This document shows, piece after piece, positions 11,162 through 22,050 of a DNA stretch of 64,000 nt. The stretch comes from Dactylellina haptotyla (Eukaryota > Ascomycota > Orbiliomycetes > Orbiliales > Orbiliaceae). The position numbers and the translations under genes are program-made. The first letter of the stretch is position 1, and every line of letters starts with the position of its first letter. The stretch covers positions 310,001-374,000 of the forward strand of contig CM062379.1 of assembly GCA_031310005.1 (NCBI GenBank), written 5' to 3'. The notes under the pieces are model-generated. The model had not been told where the DNA came from. It ran no database searches and worked only from the letters and a program-made list of their open reading frames with translations.

Positions 11162-13288
11162 ATGAGCTTCTCTTCGATACCGCTATCCTCACAGTCCGCG
11201 CCGATTGATGAATACGTGGTACTATGGACGGCAGACAAGTACAAGAAATTGAAGAAATGGCACGATGGCTACCTCAGGTATCACACGTTCAACAAACGGC
11301 TGTTGGTCTACGATCATATGATGAACAAAGTGGTATGACGATACTCTTACCTACTAGGCAAACTTACATTGTCAAGAGGAGGTGCTGATAAGGCCTTCTA
11401 GTGCGACAAATTCCTCCCCGAACCAGAACCAATCGACGTCGGCGACGAGCTCATCTTTGATAATCATCTCATCACAATAGAAGATGTTAAGGGCAGACAA
11501 GCGCAGGACTTACGACCTCTCTTCGAGAAGACGGTGGACAGAAGGTCAGAGCGCTCGACAACTGCAACACCAGTCAGAAAGGTCGGTGCAGAAGCAACAA
11601 CCGGGCAGTCACCCTCACCTGCACTTCTCCGAACGATACGCTCAAGACCGCCAACCGGAGACGTCCATCCCGTATATCCTTCCCCTTTATCACGGCCTCC
11701 CACCGTTGAACCGTCTGTGCCGCCGTCTGTTGTGCCACAGAAACGAAGCGCTCAAGGACCTCCAAAAGTCCAGAAGATCGTCTACCCACCATTCAGTGTG
11801 CCAAAATTGAAAACTATCCCAGCAACTTCATCGAAGGATGCATTGTCGACGCCTTCACGACCTCCAAAGCCAGCGGCCCAAGCGAGGAAGAAACCCAGTC
11901 CTAAAGAACCGGGGGAACCAGAAGCCGAGGTGCAACTACCAACTGGGCTCCATATCGCAAAAGATATTTTCGAAGCAGACGAAAACGAAGACCTTGAAAT
12001 GTTAGAGCTCGACCTCGATGGATCGGACTTTGCAGCACGCCCGAAACCTAAAGCACGAGCGCGTCCAAATGCCCCGCCACCATTTAAGCCTCCCGTCAAG
12101 CCTGCAGTCCCTAAACAAAAAGCTCCCGCCCAAAAGCAAACCAAACCAAAAGAGAAGCGGAAGAAAACACCAACTCCACCTCAGGAAGATATACCGGAAG
12201 CCCCAGAATCTCCGGAGCCAATAGCCCTGATTGAACCTATCCTGGATACACCAATCCAAACGGAAGCCACTCCAGTCAAGAGCCCAGTTCGACGACGAAC
12301 TATAACCCCTAGCCAACCTTCTCCGACCACTAATATCGCCCCGGTCATATTCAGCAGCAGTAGCCAATTTAACATTCCTTCACAAGCCAAAAGCCCATCA
12401 CCCGAGCCCAGCCCGGAGCCGGTGAATCTACCAGTCAAAGAATTACCACCCAAACGACTGACCCTATCATCCGCGAGCAGTAGAAATAAGCGGAGACTAT
12501 TATGTGGTCCATCTGGGAGGGTTAGCATCGGGGACACCGAGTCGGTTTCCGCTCGTCCCGTCTCTACATTATCGATTCTGGATACATTCCCCAAAGATGG
12601 TATGTCAGATCGCCCACCCGCGGAAAGCTCGACCAAGAAAACAAAGCGAAAGGCTCCATCAGATGCAGCCGAGAATAGAAATGACAGAACGACAAAGCAA
12701 AGGCCTTATAAGGCTCCACCAAAAAAATCGCCAGAATCGAACTATGTTAACGTGAAATTAGAGGACCCTGCCGAATTGAGTGCATCAGAACGGCCCGAAC
12801 CTGTAAAGAAACCACGAACCCCGGTGAGGAACATCGACCCACCTAGGATAAAGCAGGAGCCCCAGGATGATATGCTAGATATGGAAATTTCCGATACGGA
12901 GCCGCCGAAACTAGAGGAAAGGAGCCCAGAGCCAATTATTCCCAATAATAGGTTGCGGAAAGAAAAGAAATCCTCGCTTCAAATATTCTCCTCAGACGAC
13001 GACGAACTTGATGATCCCGAGACAGAAATTGCACCAAAGAAGGTGAGCGCCGGCAAGCAGGTGCCAAAAAAGAGTGGTTGGAGCCGTCGCCCACCGCTCT
13101 CAGACTTCGATTCCAGCGGTTCATCGGACGAATTTGAAATGTTAAGGTCATCAGCAATTCCGAAAGGGCTTGTCGAGGAGTCACGGAATAGGAAACAGAT
13201 GAGACAACAGCGGGTGTCTGAGACATCGAGAGTGTGGATGGAAAATGAAGGGGCAGCAGGAACTGTTCCTGGACAGGTAAATAGATAG
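11162..13288 (+). CDS. DUF2439 protein of the Mte1/Dbl2/ZGRF1 family
   Basis: Two exons, 11162-11332 and 11402-13288 (intron GTATGA...TAG, phase 0), 685 residues. The N-terminal domain is DUF2439, about residues 15-100: VVLWTADKYKKLKKWHDGYL, then HTFNKRLLVYD, then VGDELIFDNHLITIEDVKG. This domain defines yeast Mte1, fission yeast Dbl2 and the N-terminus of human ZGRF1, nuclear proteins that act with the Mph1/Fml1/FANCM helicase at double-strand breaks and D-loops. The remaining 580 residues are disordered, rich in Pro, Ser, Lys and Glu, with basic patches (KKTKRKAPSD) that may be nuclear signals and many SP/TP sites, as expected for a cell-cycle-phosphorylated DNA-repair scaffold. No helicase domain follows, so it resembles the fungal form and not full ZGRF1. 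The last codons read CAG-GTAAAT, a possible splice donor, so a short 3' exon cannot be excluded. Confidence 0.82.
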
Positions 13289-14900
13289 TGCGATGCAACG
13301 AACTTTTTTAATGACGAATATGCATATTACGGTTACACCTTTTGGAGCATATAAACTCGGCGTTAGTTTTGAAGGACAAAAAACCTCTTGTTAATTTAGC
13401 ATAGCATAGTATGGAGCATCCATTCACTCTATAAAATCAATTAAATAAGGATTCTCATCACTAATTCCCTCTAACAGTTTTTCAATCATACTAAAAGAAC
13501 CATAAAAACCACGGTCCAGTCCATTAATCCATTAAAGGATACGGTCGCTTCACCTCCATCTCGAGTCTATCGTGGTACACCTCTTATTCCACGGAGGATG
13601 ATACCTAAATCTTATGCACGCCAGAAAAACTCTAACGGGCAGCACGCTTCATCCTAATATCTTAATATTTCCTACATCTATACTCGACTAGCCCGGGGAA
13701 GAGAATATAATAGCGGCGTATAGACGGCCGGAGTCGCAGAATGCCCCGCCCGGAATAGTGCGAACAACCACGCAAGTAGCATCTATAGAAGACCACATTA
13801 TATCAAGTTGCGTGTACATGCATACTCGAAAACTTTATTAAATATATTGCGCAAAATGGGAAATTAGCATCATCATATCAGTTGTATTCCATTAATACTT
13901 CTTCCTTTAAAGATCCGGAATTATCGGGTATAAGCAACGGGTGGGCTATAGGGTGAACAAGCGAAGGGAATGATAGGAAGTGAATAACCGGTAACGATAT
14001 GCATTGTTTCCACTGGACGACTCCGTCTTTTTTTGTCCTAGATTTTTTTCTTGTTTCTCTTTGATTCAGAAAGTTTAATCAATTCTCCGCGAATGTTGGA
14101 AGCGGGAGGACGGCGTAGACGAACCCCGGAGCTGGAAGGTACCTTATCGGGATTCGTGTAGCTAATTTGATGCTATTCCAACCGGCCGATAGAAAAGACT
14201 TCACAACCCTTTTATCTTATAAAATGGCGCTAAGGGAATCGGAGGCAGAATGAGGTCCGAAATCCTAGTGGCTAACGTTAGCTCTAGGAGTCAGGTATTC
14301 GAAATGTTTTTTATTGGTGAGTTCTAAACACCGACCCTCCGATGCCAAGAAATACATTGAACGGCTCGTGAGAATATTTGTTGTCAGGTTCGTTCAGGCA
14401 ACTCAAATTTTGGAGTGTTGAAATTATAGCCGATTGAGTAATTAGAAATACGATTCGGGGCAATTATTCGAACTTTTCTTCGGGCCCTAGGAAAATATCG
14501 GAGGAACATTGATTCTTCAGGCCGGTTCTATGGACTATCACAAATCGCAATTCTACCTATCTTCAAATGTGATCGTGATATTTGTATTTGCCGCGCACTG
14601 ATATCTTATCACGAGTTCGGGGCTGAGCAGCATCAGCGACATACATTCGCGATCTTAATGCTTCGCATAGATAAAGGCAAAGTTGTTTCATAGCACTACA
14701 CGGACCGGTTCCAAGTAGTCATCATGATCATGTAATTTTAAGGACATGACTCGAGATGTCGGCATAAAATCCGCCCAAAGTGCAAGGGACAACAAGACAT
14801 TTTCGGCACAGGGGTTGCAAACAACAAGGAAGTTTCGTGGCTAGACCGTTGTTATTATTAAAAATAATGTAATAGATACTACTTCTACATGAACTACTTG
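13289..14900. other. Intergenic, no supported gene
   Basis: 1.6 kb between the 3' ends of two convergent genes. AT-rich, no ORF over 90 codons. Nothing recognisable as RNA gene or transposon. Confidence 0.5.
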
Positions 14901-16238
14901 TTACTCCTTTGCGACTAGTAAACCATGGCCATACAACCCTGTGACTATCAGAATGTTTCGGTCGACGTCGCGAACAGCGGTGGAAGAGCAAGAAATGGCG
15001 TTCCCAACATAGAGATCGCGCAGAGCATCAGACTGAGGTGCCGTTGGGTCCCACTCGGAAACCCAGCTGGGAGCAAGAGGGCGATCAGCAAGCTTGCGGG
15101 GGCCATAGTGGTATAACCAGTTGTCGCGGGCTATTCTCGCGAGGGGTCGAGGATGAGGATGACCAGCCACAAGGACACGGCCGCGGTTATCAACACTGAT
15201 ATTGTCAGCATAGAAGGGAACGATAATGCGACGGAGATATGTCACATGGGCTGGATCGGCACCATCGTTTCCAATACTGTAGAGGTAGACAGCAGCTTTG
15301 ATACTGGAAGCAACAGCAAGAGTGCGACCGCCATCGAGAAGCTCGATACCGTTGGCGAAGCCGAGTCGCAGGACAGTCGTCAATGCACCTGTCGTAAGAT
15401 CAACCAGAGCAACAGATCCGATGGGGATTCCAAGACGGAGCTCCAACGTCGGCACCCATACTCGCACGTAATCAAGCAGCGTCGTAGGCACCGAATGTAT
15501 TGTCGTTCGATGCGTGTTGGATACATACATGTGGGTTGCGTTAAGAAATACGAGTGAGTTCGGTGTTGGCAAATGGGTCAGATTTGGGATAGTCTGACGA
15601 TGACGGGCGCGTGGAACTTTCGTGTCGAGCGTGAAGATCTCAATACTCGAGCCTTTGATGCCATGATTGGCGACGGCGAGAGTCTTGGACGCAGTATGGT
15701 ATGTTAGGCCGAGCGGACGAAACGAAGCGTCGAAGCCTTCGAGCAAGATTGGCACCGGCACGCCATTCGGATTGCTGGCATAAGAGTATAGATATAGAGA
15801 GCCTCGCTCGCTCGGGTCAATGTAGATACCCTGTTTCTGATGTGAGCGACAGGCCATATATGTATATATATCTCAATATATTCGTGATTCAAAAAAACAT
15901 GGTCACCTACCATTACCATGTTCCACTTATCGCGACCCGGGTCGCAGCTGATGATAGCAATCCCATTATCAGTATCTAAGAAGATATCCTCGCAGTTGCG
16001 CAATTGATCACCGAAGCGGATCTCGTAGGAGGTAAAGTTAGCCACCTCGGGCATGTTCCAGGAAGCATTGACAGCGACGAGTCGGATAGAACGACCGACG
16101 TCGTAGAGATAGGGCGAAAGGGCAGCGATTGCCACGGTTATCTGGACTCGAATTCGTGAATATTAGCGACTAACCACCAGGGCACTGGATCCCATTCACG
16201 GCGCAACTTACCACGAAATGTCCCCATTTCCACGCCAT
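14901..16238 (-). CDS. Paraoxonase/arylesterase-like lactonase with N-terminal membrane anchor
   Basis: Three exons: 16238-16212, 16141-15911, 15836-14901; 397 residues. The 9-codon first exon (MAWKWGHFV) joins in phase 0 to ITVAIAALSPYL, producing a hydrophobic signal anchor at residues 5-18; the longer ORF at 16359-16138 is out of frame with this and was rejected. The body follows the six-bladed propeller of the PON family: CEDIFLDTDNGIAIISCDP, NSLVFLNATHMYVSNTH, FYADNISVDNRGRVLVAGHP. The Asn/Asp residues in these segments correspond to the calcium-binding positions of paraoxonases. Expected activity is hydrolysis of lactones or aryl esters at a membrane or in the secretory pathway; substrate unknown. 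Acceptor choice for exon 3 is ambiguous by two codons (15836 or 15830). Confidence 0.82.
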
Positions 16239-17723
16239 GATGTCGAATGAGATTGAGCGGAGCCAACCAGTCAGTATTAAACAATCCTAACGAGGAATAA
16301 TAATTCAATGCGATAGAAAGCGCTGTTCGATTGTCTCTGATCGATGCTTCAAACGGCATTGGTGTTCGATGATGACCCTCGGCTTATTTGACGGAGGTTT
16401 CCTGCCAATAAACACGTCCCGTCCATTGACATACCCAACTCCCCAATCACTAGGAGACAAAGGACCCTAAAGAACGACGGAAGGGTTTTCGTCTCTTAGA
16501 TTCTCTATATGACCCTCTAGATGAACGCAGAATGTGATCGGGATGTTTTCCCTATCTGCTCACCACAAGCCATTTTGGCTTGTCGCTCTAACAATAGACG
16601 CGCGAGAGCTTCGACGTCAGCAACCCATCGCCTCACTGATTTCCACGTCGAATTATTTGGAAATTATTCTATCGCTTGCCCAAGATGAAAATAATCGTTC
16701 GGGATACCCAGAACTCAAGGCCGGCTGGAAACACAACGTCAATCCATCCTCCAAAGCGCTGCCCTGTGTTCCTGAACCGCCTAGAATACAATACTTGTCA
16801 GCACTGTCGGACCGAGATAGCACGAAAATTGCAAAAAATGCAAGGAAGAAACAAACACACATTATATTTTGAGCCGCGCAGTCTTATTACAGAGTGTAAC
16901 AACCGCTACCAGTCTCTCCCTAGAAAAAGTTGGGGTCTAGGCACAGGTGCGAGACCAGGCACAAGAGTGAGCCTTATCTTTGAAGAGTCTCGAATCAGAC
17001 GAAACAACACAGACATTTGAACCGAGAAGTGCACCCTTTCTCAACACAAGAAAGGTCCACGAGACTTGCCGTTCAGGGCGCCTCGCTCTGATGCCCAACT
17101 GATTAGAAGAATATTGAGTAGCCTCGACCTCGGAGAACCAATCGTTACCGAATATACTGCATTCCGAGCATGAGCAGGAGAAACTCTTGGCAACATGGAC
17201 ATCAAAAATCGGTGATCAAATACGGAATAGCTAGTGGCTTTTCAACTCACCCGATGTTATGGCAGCACTAATTTTCTCGCTTTGCTCGAGCAATCGATCT
17301 GCAATTCGACTGCAGCTATACCCTATTTGAATTGGTAAACGTTTAATATATCTGGGAGCAATAAATCAACGAATAGAATCAAGATGATTTAATTTGAAGG
17401 AGGGTCGCAGCTTGCAAAGAAGATACCCCACGCCAAATCGACTAGATCTATGGCTTAAAAGACGGGAAAGCCGCTGTGAGAATCGAGATTGAGATCCCGA
17501 AAGCGGGGTCAAAGTTATGAATTGGCAAGTTTTGGAGAGTCTCCGCCACGATAGGATTCGAAGGCTCTCAGTCTGACTGCGGTTCATCTTTTGGGACTAG
17601 ACATGGTCTGCACTCTTTCATTTTTGAGGGTTTCGCCCATATCCTTCTTGAAATGATCCAGCGTTTTAGTTGAGGTTTCTCGTCAGACTCTCCTCACTTT
17701 ATCTCGGCTATCATACTCTCAAA
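16239..17723. other. Intergenic between divergent genes
   Basis: 1.5 kb separating the lactonase (minus) from the P450 (plus). Holds unconnected ORFs up to about 114 codons (16534-17020) with no family match. Probably the two promoters. Confidence 0.5.
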
Positions 17724-19532
17724 ATGGCGTTCCTAGACCCTGCTTATAGTATATACCATAAATTCTCGGCTGAACCCGCAAGGGATCGCTACTTCTATCT
17801 TTTAATAGCGCCGATAATCTACATTGTAGGTTATATTTGTATATACATCCCTATTCGGTTTCTGTACCGAATATCCCTTCACCCCTTGGCGAGCATCCCT
17901 GGGCCAAAAAGCCAGCTTATTTCCGACACCGCGCAACGATATTATTGGTGGTATCAAGCAGAGAACGGTAACTTCAGTAATATACTGGAGCAATGGCACC
18001 AAAAATATGGTACTTAATTTCAAGAATAAAGCGTTGAGGAGCGCATTAAAGGACTAAAACCGAAATTCGCAGGTCCGATATTCAGATTCTCAGGGAACGA
18101 GGTCCATATCAAAGATATAGATAATTTCAATCAGTAGTGAACCTTTTCGAATATACTCTGGGTGGTTTCGAGAGTCTAACCTAGTGATAGGCTATACAAA
18201 GTAGGGACAAAATGGCCCAAAAGCAAATTCTTTTATGACCACCCGTGGACCGGCGAATCGATGATAGCCGAAATGGATACGAATATCTCCACATTGCGAC
18301 GCACTGCGTACCATCCGTATTTCTCGAGACAGTCAGTCCGAAAGCTTCACAGCTTAATAGAAGCAAAAATCGACCGATTCCTAGACCGCCTCTCACAATT
18401 CGAACAAAGCGCCAGCGTTGTCAATATTTCCAGAGGTTTCAGCTGTCTCACATGTGATATCATAACTACCTACTCGTTCGACGCATGCACCGATTCGATC
18501 GACCACCCAACCTTTTCTCCCAGGCATCTCATCGCCTTGGAATAAACTTCAGGAACCACTGGATTTCATTTGTTATTTCCTTCTGTTCTGCATGGATCAG
18601 TCTGGCTATTCAAAAATGTACTTGGTTTCAGTGCTGCGAAGAAACTTTCGTCATCTATCGCGGACATCCTGGAATTTGAAGATCTCTGCGCTGATGCCGC
18701 CCTAAAACAAAAACGTAGATGGCTCGCTACTGGGGGCGAAGCAACGTCCATGTTTACACCGGTTTTCGAAGATGACATCAAGAAGGGGAGGAAAGCTGCT
18801 ACGGATGAACAATTGCGTCAGGATTCTCTGCTGATTGTAATGGCCGGGATGGAGACCACCAGTCAAGCATTGAGTATAACTTTCTTCAACTTGATCCGTT
18901 ATCCGGATGTCATGGAATCGTTGTTGAAAGAGATCAAGACAATCATGCCAGAGATCAACTCCAGGCCGACTCAAGATCAATTGGATCAATTACCACTGCT
19001 TGTAAGTCAAATCTCAGTTCCGAAAATTCGAAGTTTTATTTCTCTATGTGCCCGATCTTGCTGACAAAAGGATATTATTGATCAACTGTAGCGTGCTTGT
19101 TTCAAAGAGTCGATTCGTTGTAACCCGCCCCTCAAAAGCCCAATGTCGCGGGATACACCAGCCCCTGGCACAGAATTCTTCGGCTACAAGATACCAACCG
19201 GCACTCGGGTCATGCATACTATGAAATTATTTCACACTGATCCAGCTGTATTCCCGGACCCTCAAAAATGGGATCCGTATCGTTGGCTCGCACCGGGTGC
19301 AAATGTTAAGGAGCTTGACAACAACCTTCTGTCTTTCAGCCGAGGTAGCCGAGCGTGTATCGGGTCGGATTTAGCTTGGGCAGAAGCCTCTTTCACGATA
19401 GCGAAATTACTCCGAAGGTTTGAGATCAGCTGTGCAGACGATTTTCGCGCTGAAAGGATGGAGTCGGTTGGCACTATGGTTATAACGCTCCGGGGTTCGT
19501 TGACTGTAAAATTGAAGGAGCGAACAGAATAA
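17724..19532 (+). pseudogene. Cytochrome P450 with one in-frame stop codon
   Basis: Four exons: 17724-18009, 18073-18133, 18191-19001, 19092-19532, equal to 532 codons. An N-terminal membrane anchor (about residues 24-46) precedes the proline hinge HPLASIPGP. Also present: oxygen-binding helix I motif AGMETTS, ExxR motif KESIR, PERF-like region DPYRWLAPG, and the haem loop FSRGSRACIGS with Cys475. The class is that of fungal microsomal monooxygenases (CYP5xx-like, resembling trichodiene-oxygenase relatives). One TAA at 18543-18545 (codon 234) interrupts the frame; the frame is the same on both sides, so it is a point nonsense change and not an indel. The only in-phase splice that skips it (18436-18552) would delete the conserved DIITTYSFDAC segment. 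Everything else is intact, so the loss is recent, strain-specific, or a base error. Confidence 0.78.
18543..18545 (+). other. Premature stop in the P450
   Basis: TAA in the frame of both flanking conserved P450 segments (upstream SPRHLIALE, downstream TSGTTGFHLLFPSVL). Confidence 0.75.
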
Positions 19533-22050
19533 AACATAACAGGTCAGTTGTGGCGCGGTAATGAAATACCAATGTGGACTAGACTATGCGAGTGGTTTAA
19601 TCTTGAACTACTTGCAAATATATCTCTATTTGGACAACTCGGGGAGACTGATATATCTACACAAGAGGAACCTCTGTAGCAACGGAGAATACCAATTTTT
19701 ATTTCTGGGAATAACAATAGATAGTTTAGACAAAATATGAGACATGCGATATTACGATAGATAGCGCAACGTGATCACCCCCTTTGGCAGGATATCAAAA
19801 AGTTCGCTAGAAATGCTTGGCTGTATCTCAGCCGCACTGCGAGATACCAAGCTCGAAGCAGTGGTAACACATTCTTCGACGTATGCATCTAGACTCAATC
19901 CTGGAAACCTTCAACACAAAAATTCATATCGGAAAGCCAAGATGTTACCTGATGTAGCCGCCAGAAACTTAAACCGGGTAGATCTATACGAGTAGTCTAA
20001 GATTTGTCATAAGCGGATGCAGACAATACAGCCTAAGGCTGGAAATCGGGTGAAACGATCTCTCGAGCTATGGACGTGTACACGAGGTAAAAATATGTCA
20101 ATTTATTCAATTTCAAAGCTTCTGATTCTGTGATTATCCTTTAATTTGTAATCCTATCTATTTTCAATACTACGAAGCTCAGGTTCGAGGTAATCTGCGA
20201 CGTGTCCTCCCGGATATTTCAAGGCGGAGTGCGTATGCAAGATATTTTGGCAATTGACAGCAGGGCGGAGCAGGATAATGATTTCTTCATGTTATTGAAA
20301 ACGTAGCCATAGCTCTTGGGAGAATAACCTGACCTCTTGGCCGGGCGTGTTTGACATATCGTCAACGAAACCAATCGCCATATGCATATTATATATTGAT
20401 ATCATGATGTGTTGCGGAATCATGATATCAATATTAATCCACCATATACGGATGGTCCTGTTCCTGCAATAGAAGCTGGCGAATCAAATGGTGCGTTATT
20501 TCCCGCCAATTGTACCTCTGTCGGAGCCCAATGATATTCCATATTCACCGACGCTGGCTAACGACATGACTCGTATATAGGCGAGAGAAGATGATCATTT
20601 TGGAGAATCAACCGTTGGAATCGTGGAGCTAATGTGAGACGCTGACTTTGCAACAGATAATGCAAAACATGGGGAAATCGCCCCATGCACTTGGCAGAAA
20701 AGAAAAAACAGAATTAGAAAAAAAAAAAAATTAAGCCTTGTCGAGCGTCGGGCCTGTTAAATCAGGAATGACATGAAACGGCATCGGGAGACGGGTGTTA
20801 TGTCACCGACGATAGATATGGCATGATCTATTGTAAGATCGCGAAGATTAGATGCAGATATGGACTTTACGATTTGCGTCCCGACATTTTAGTCAGCAAG
20901 GGCGGGTCGTCTCCAGGTCTGGGTGTTGTGGTTTGTATATAGTCGGCCTAATAGTCTGTCCGCGACTCTTAATGTTGCTCATTAAATGGTGGGTCTGGGT
21001 TGGCCTATCGGCCGACGATTTGACTAAGCAAAACAAGCTTAACCAAAGGATCCTTTAATTTTCCTGCTGTTCTTAGGCGAATTTGTTTTGGGCAAGCGAA
21101 TTTGGGTTCACAGCATTGGGCCATATGAATTGGGTTGCAAAACGTATGGGGATTCCAGGCCCATGCGAGCTGCTGAGGCTGAATAATACCTACCTGATTG
21201 ATCGTTTGTTGCTAAAGTGCAACCCGTCAAGACGTTCTAGGGAAAAGATCAGATAAAAAAAACACTCTGGGTTTCTCCGACAGCACAGGCCAAGAGCTGT
21301 TTTGAAGGGCCTGAGATCCACGCTAGGGAGTCATGATGCAACTGGCACCTCTTCCGGATCGGTATGATTGGTGCGGTCGCCAGCCTAGGTAGGGCTGCCA
21401 AGCACATTGGCCCCACACTACCCCAGGCCAATTGGGTCAGGAAGGTTGGGTAAGGGGAACTGGACACCAGTTCCAGCAAACATTTACCATAGTATTTGAT
21501 AATCGGGGCCGCGAGAGGACCGATGCCGACAGTTAGTGTACCAGGGCCACGCCTGTCGTCCTAGCGTGTGCAAGTAATCGAAGGGGTCATTCCACATGGA
21601 AATTAACATTTTCCGCAAGAAGGAAATGGTTGCGGTTCTGCGATTAAGCTCGAGTACATGTACCAGCTGATCATTCCCGTTAGCACGCCCAAAGGCCAGG
21701 CAAAGTTTCAGGATGACGAAAACTCTTCTCGACGTTAGGATTTCTTTTATTTAAATATCCTCCGCTCTCACGATCCTCACACGATCCGGATTCACTCGAA
21801 CGGTCGTCGGCAAGTTTGTTTGTTGTTGTTGCTCAGCCTGTGCTACTGCCCATCAGTCATTTCCCCAACGCACAACATCGCTCGCTCTCCTGCGACAAAG
21901 AAAAGGCCAGGGCGCGCCCGCTGATAACGTTAATTGATTGGAGCTGCGGATACTTATCCCTCTGCTTCCCCGGTTTTCTTCTGGCGCGAGGGACAACCCT
22001 CTCAACAATCCACCAGACCTCTCAATCTCACACGGTGCACATTCTTCAGG
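19533..22050. other. Intergenic region, 2.5 kb, with a long hairpin
   Basis: No gene supported. ORFs are all under 125 codons and unmotivated. A 16-bp perfect inverted repeat at 20393-20434 is listed separately. The last 300 nt are pyrimidine-rich and probably the promoter and leader of the transporter gene. Confidence 0.5.
20393..20434. repeat. 16-bp perfect inverted repeat with 10-nt loop
   Basis: The left arm ATATTGATATCATGAT (20393-20408) is exactly complementary to the right arm at 20419-20434; the loop is GTGTTGCGGA. It lies in intergenic sequence and is not bounded by an obvious transposon. Confidence 0.85.

Noticed and set aside
15153-15557. 134-codon plus-strand ORF
   Set aside because: Antisense to the lactonase gene, which has a clear family match.
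16138-16359. 73-codon minus ORF considered as exon 1 of the lactonase
   Set aside because: Its phase (1) cannot be joined to exon 2 with the best acceptor; the 9-codon exon starting at 16238 gives phase 0 and a hydrophobic anchor.
18436-18552. Intron that would remove the P450 stop codon
   Set aside because: It keeps phase but deletes a conserved P450 segment and has no clear branch site.
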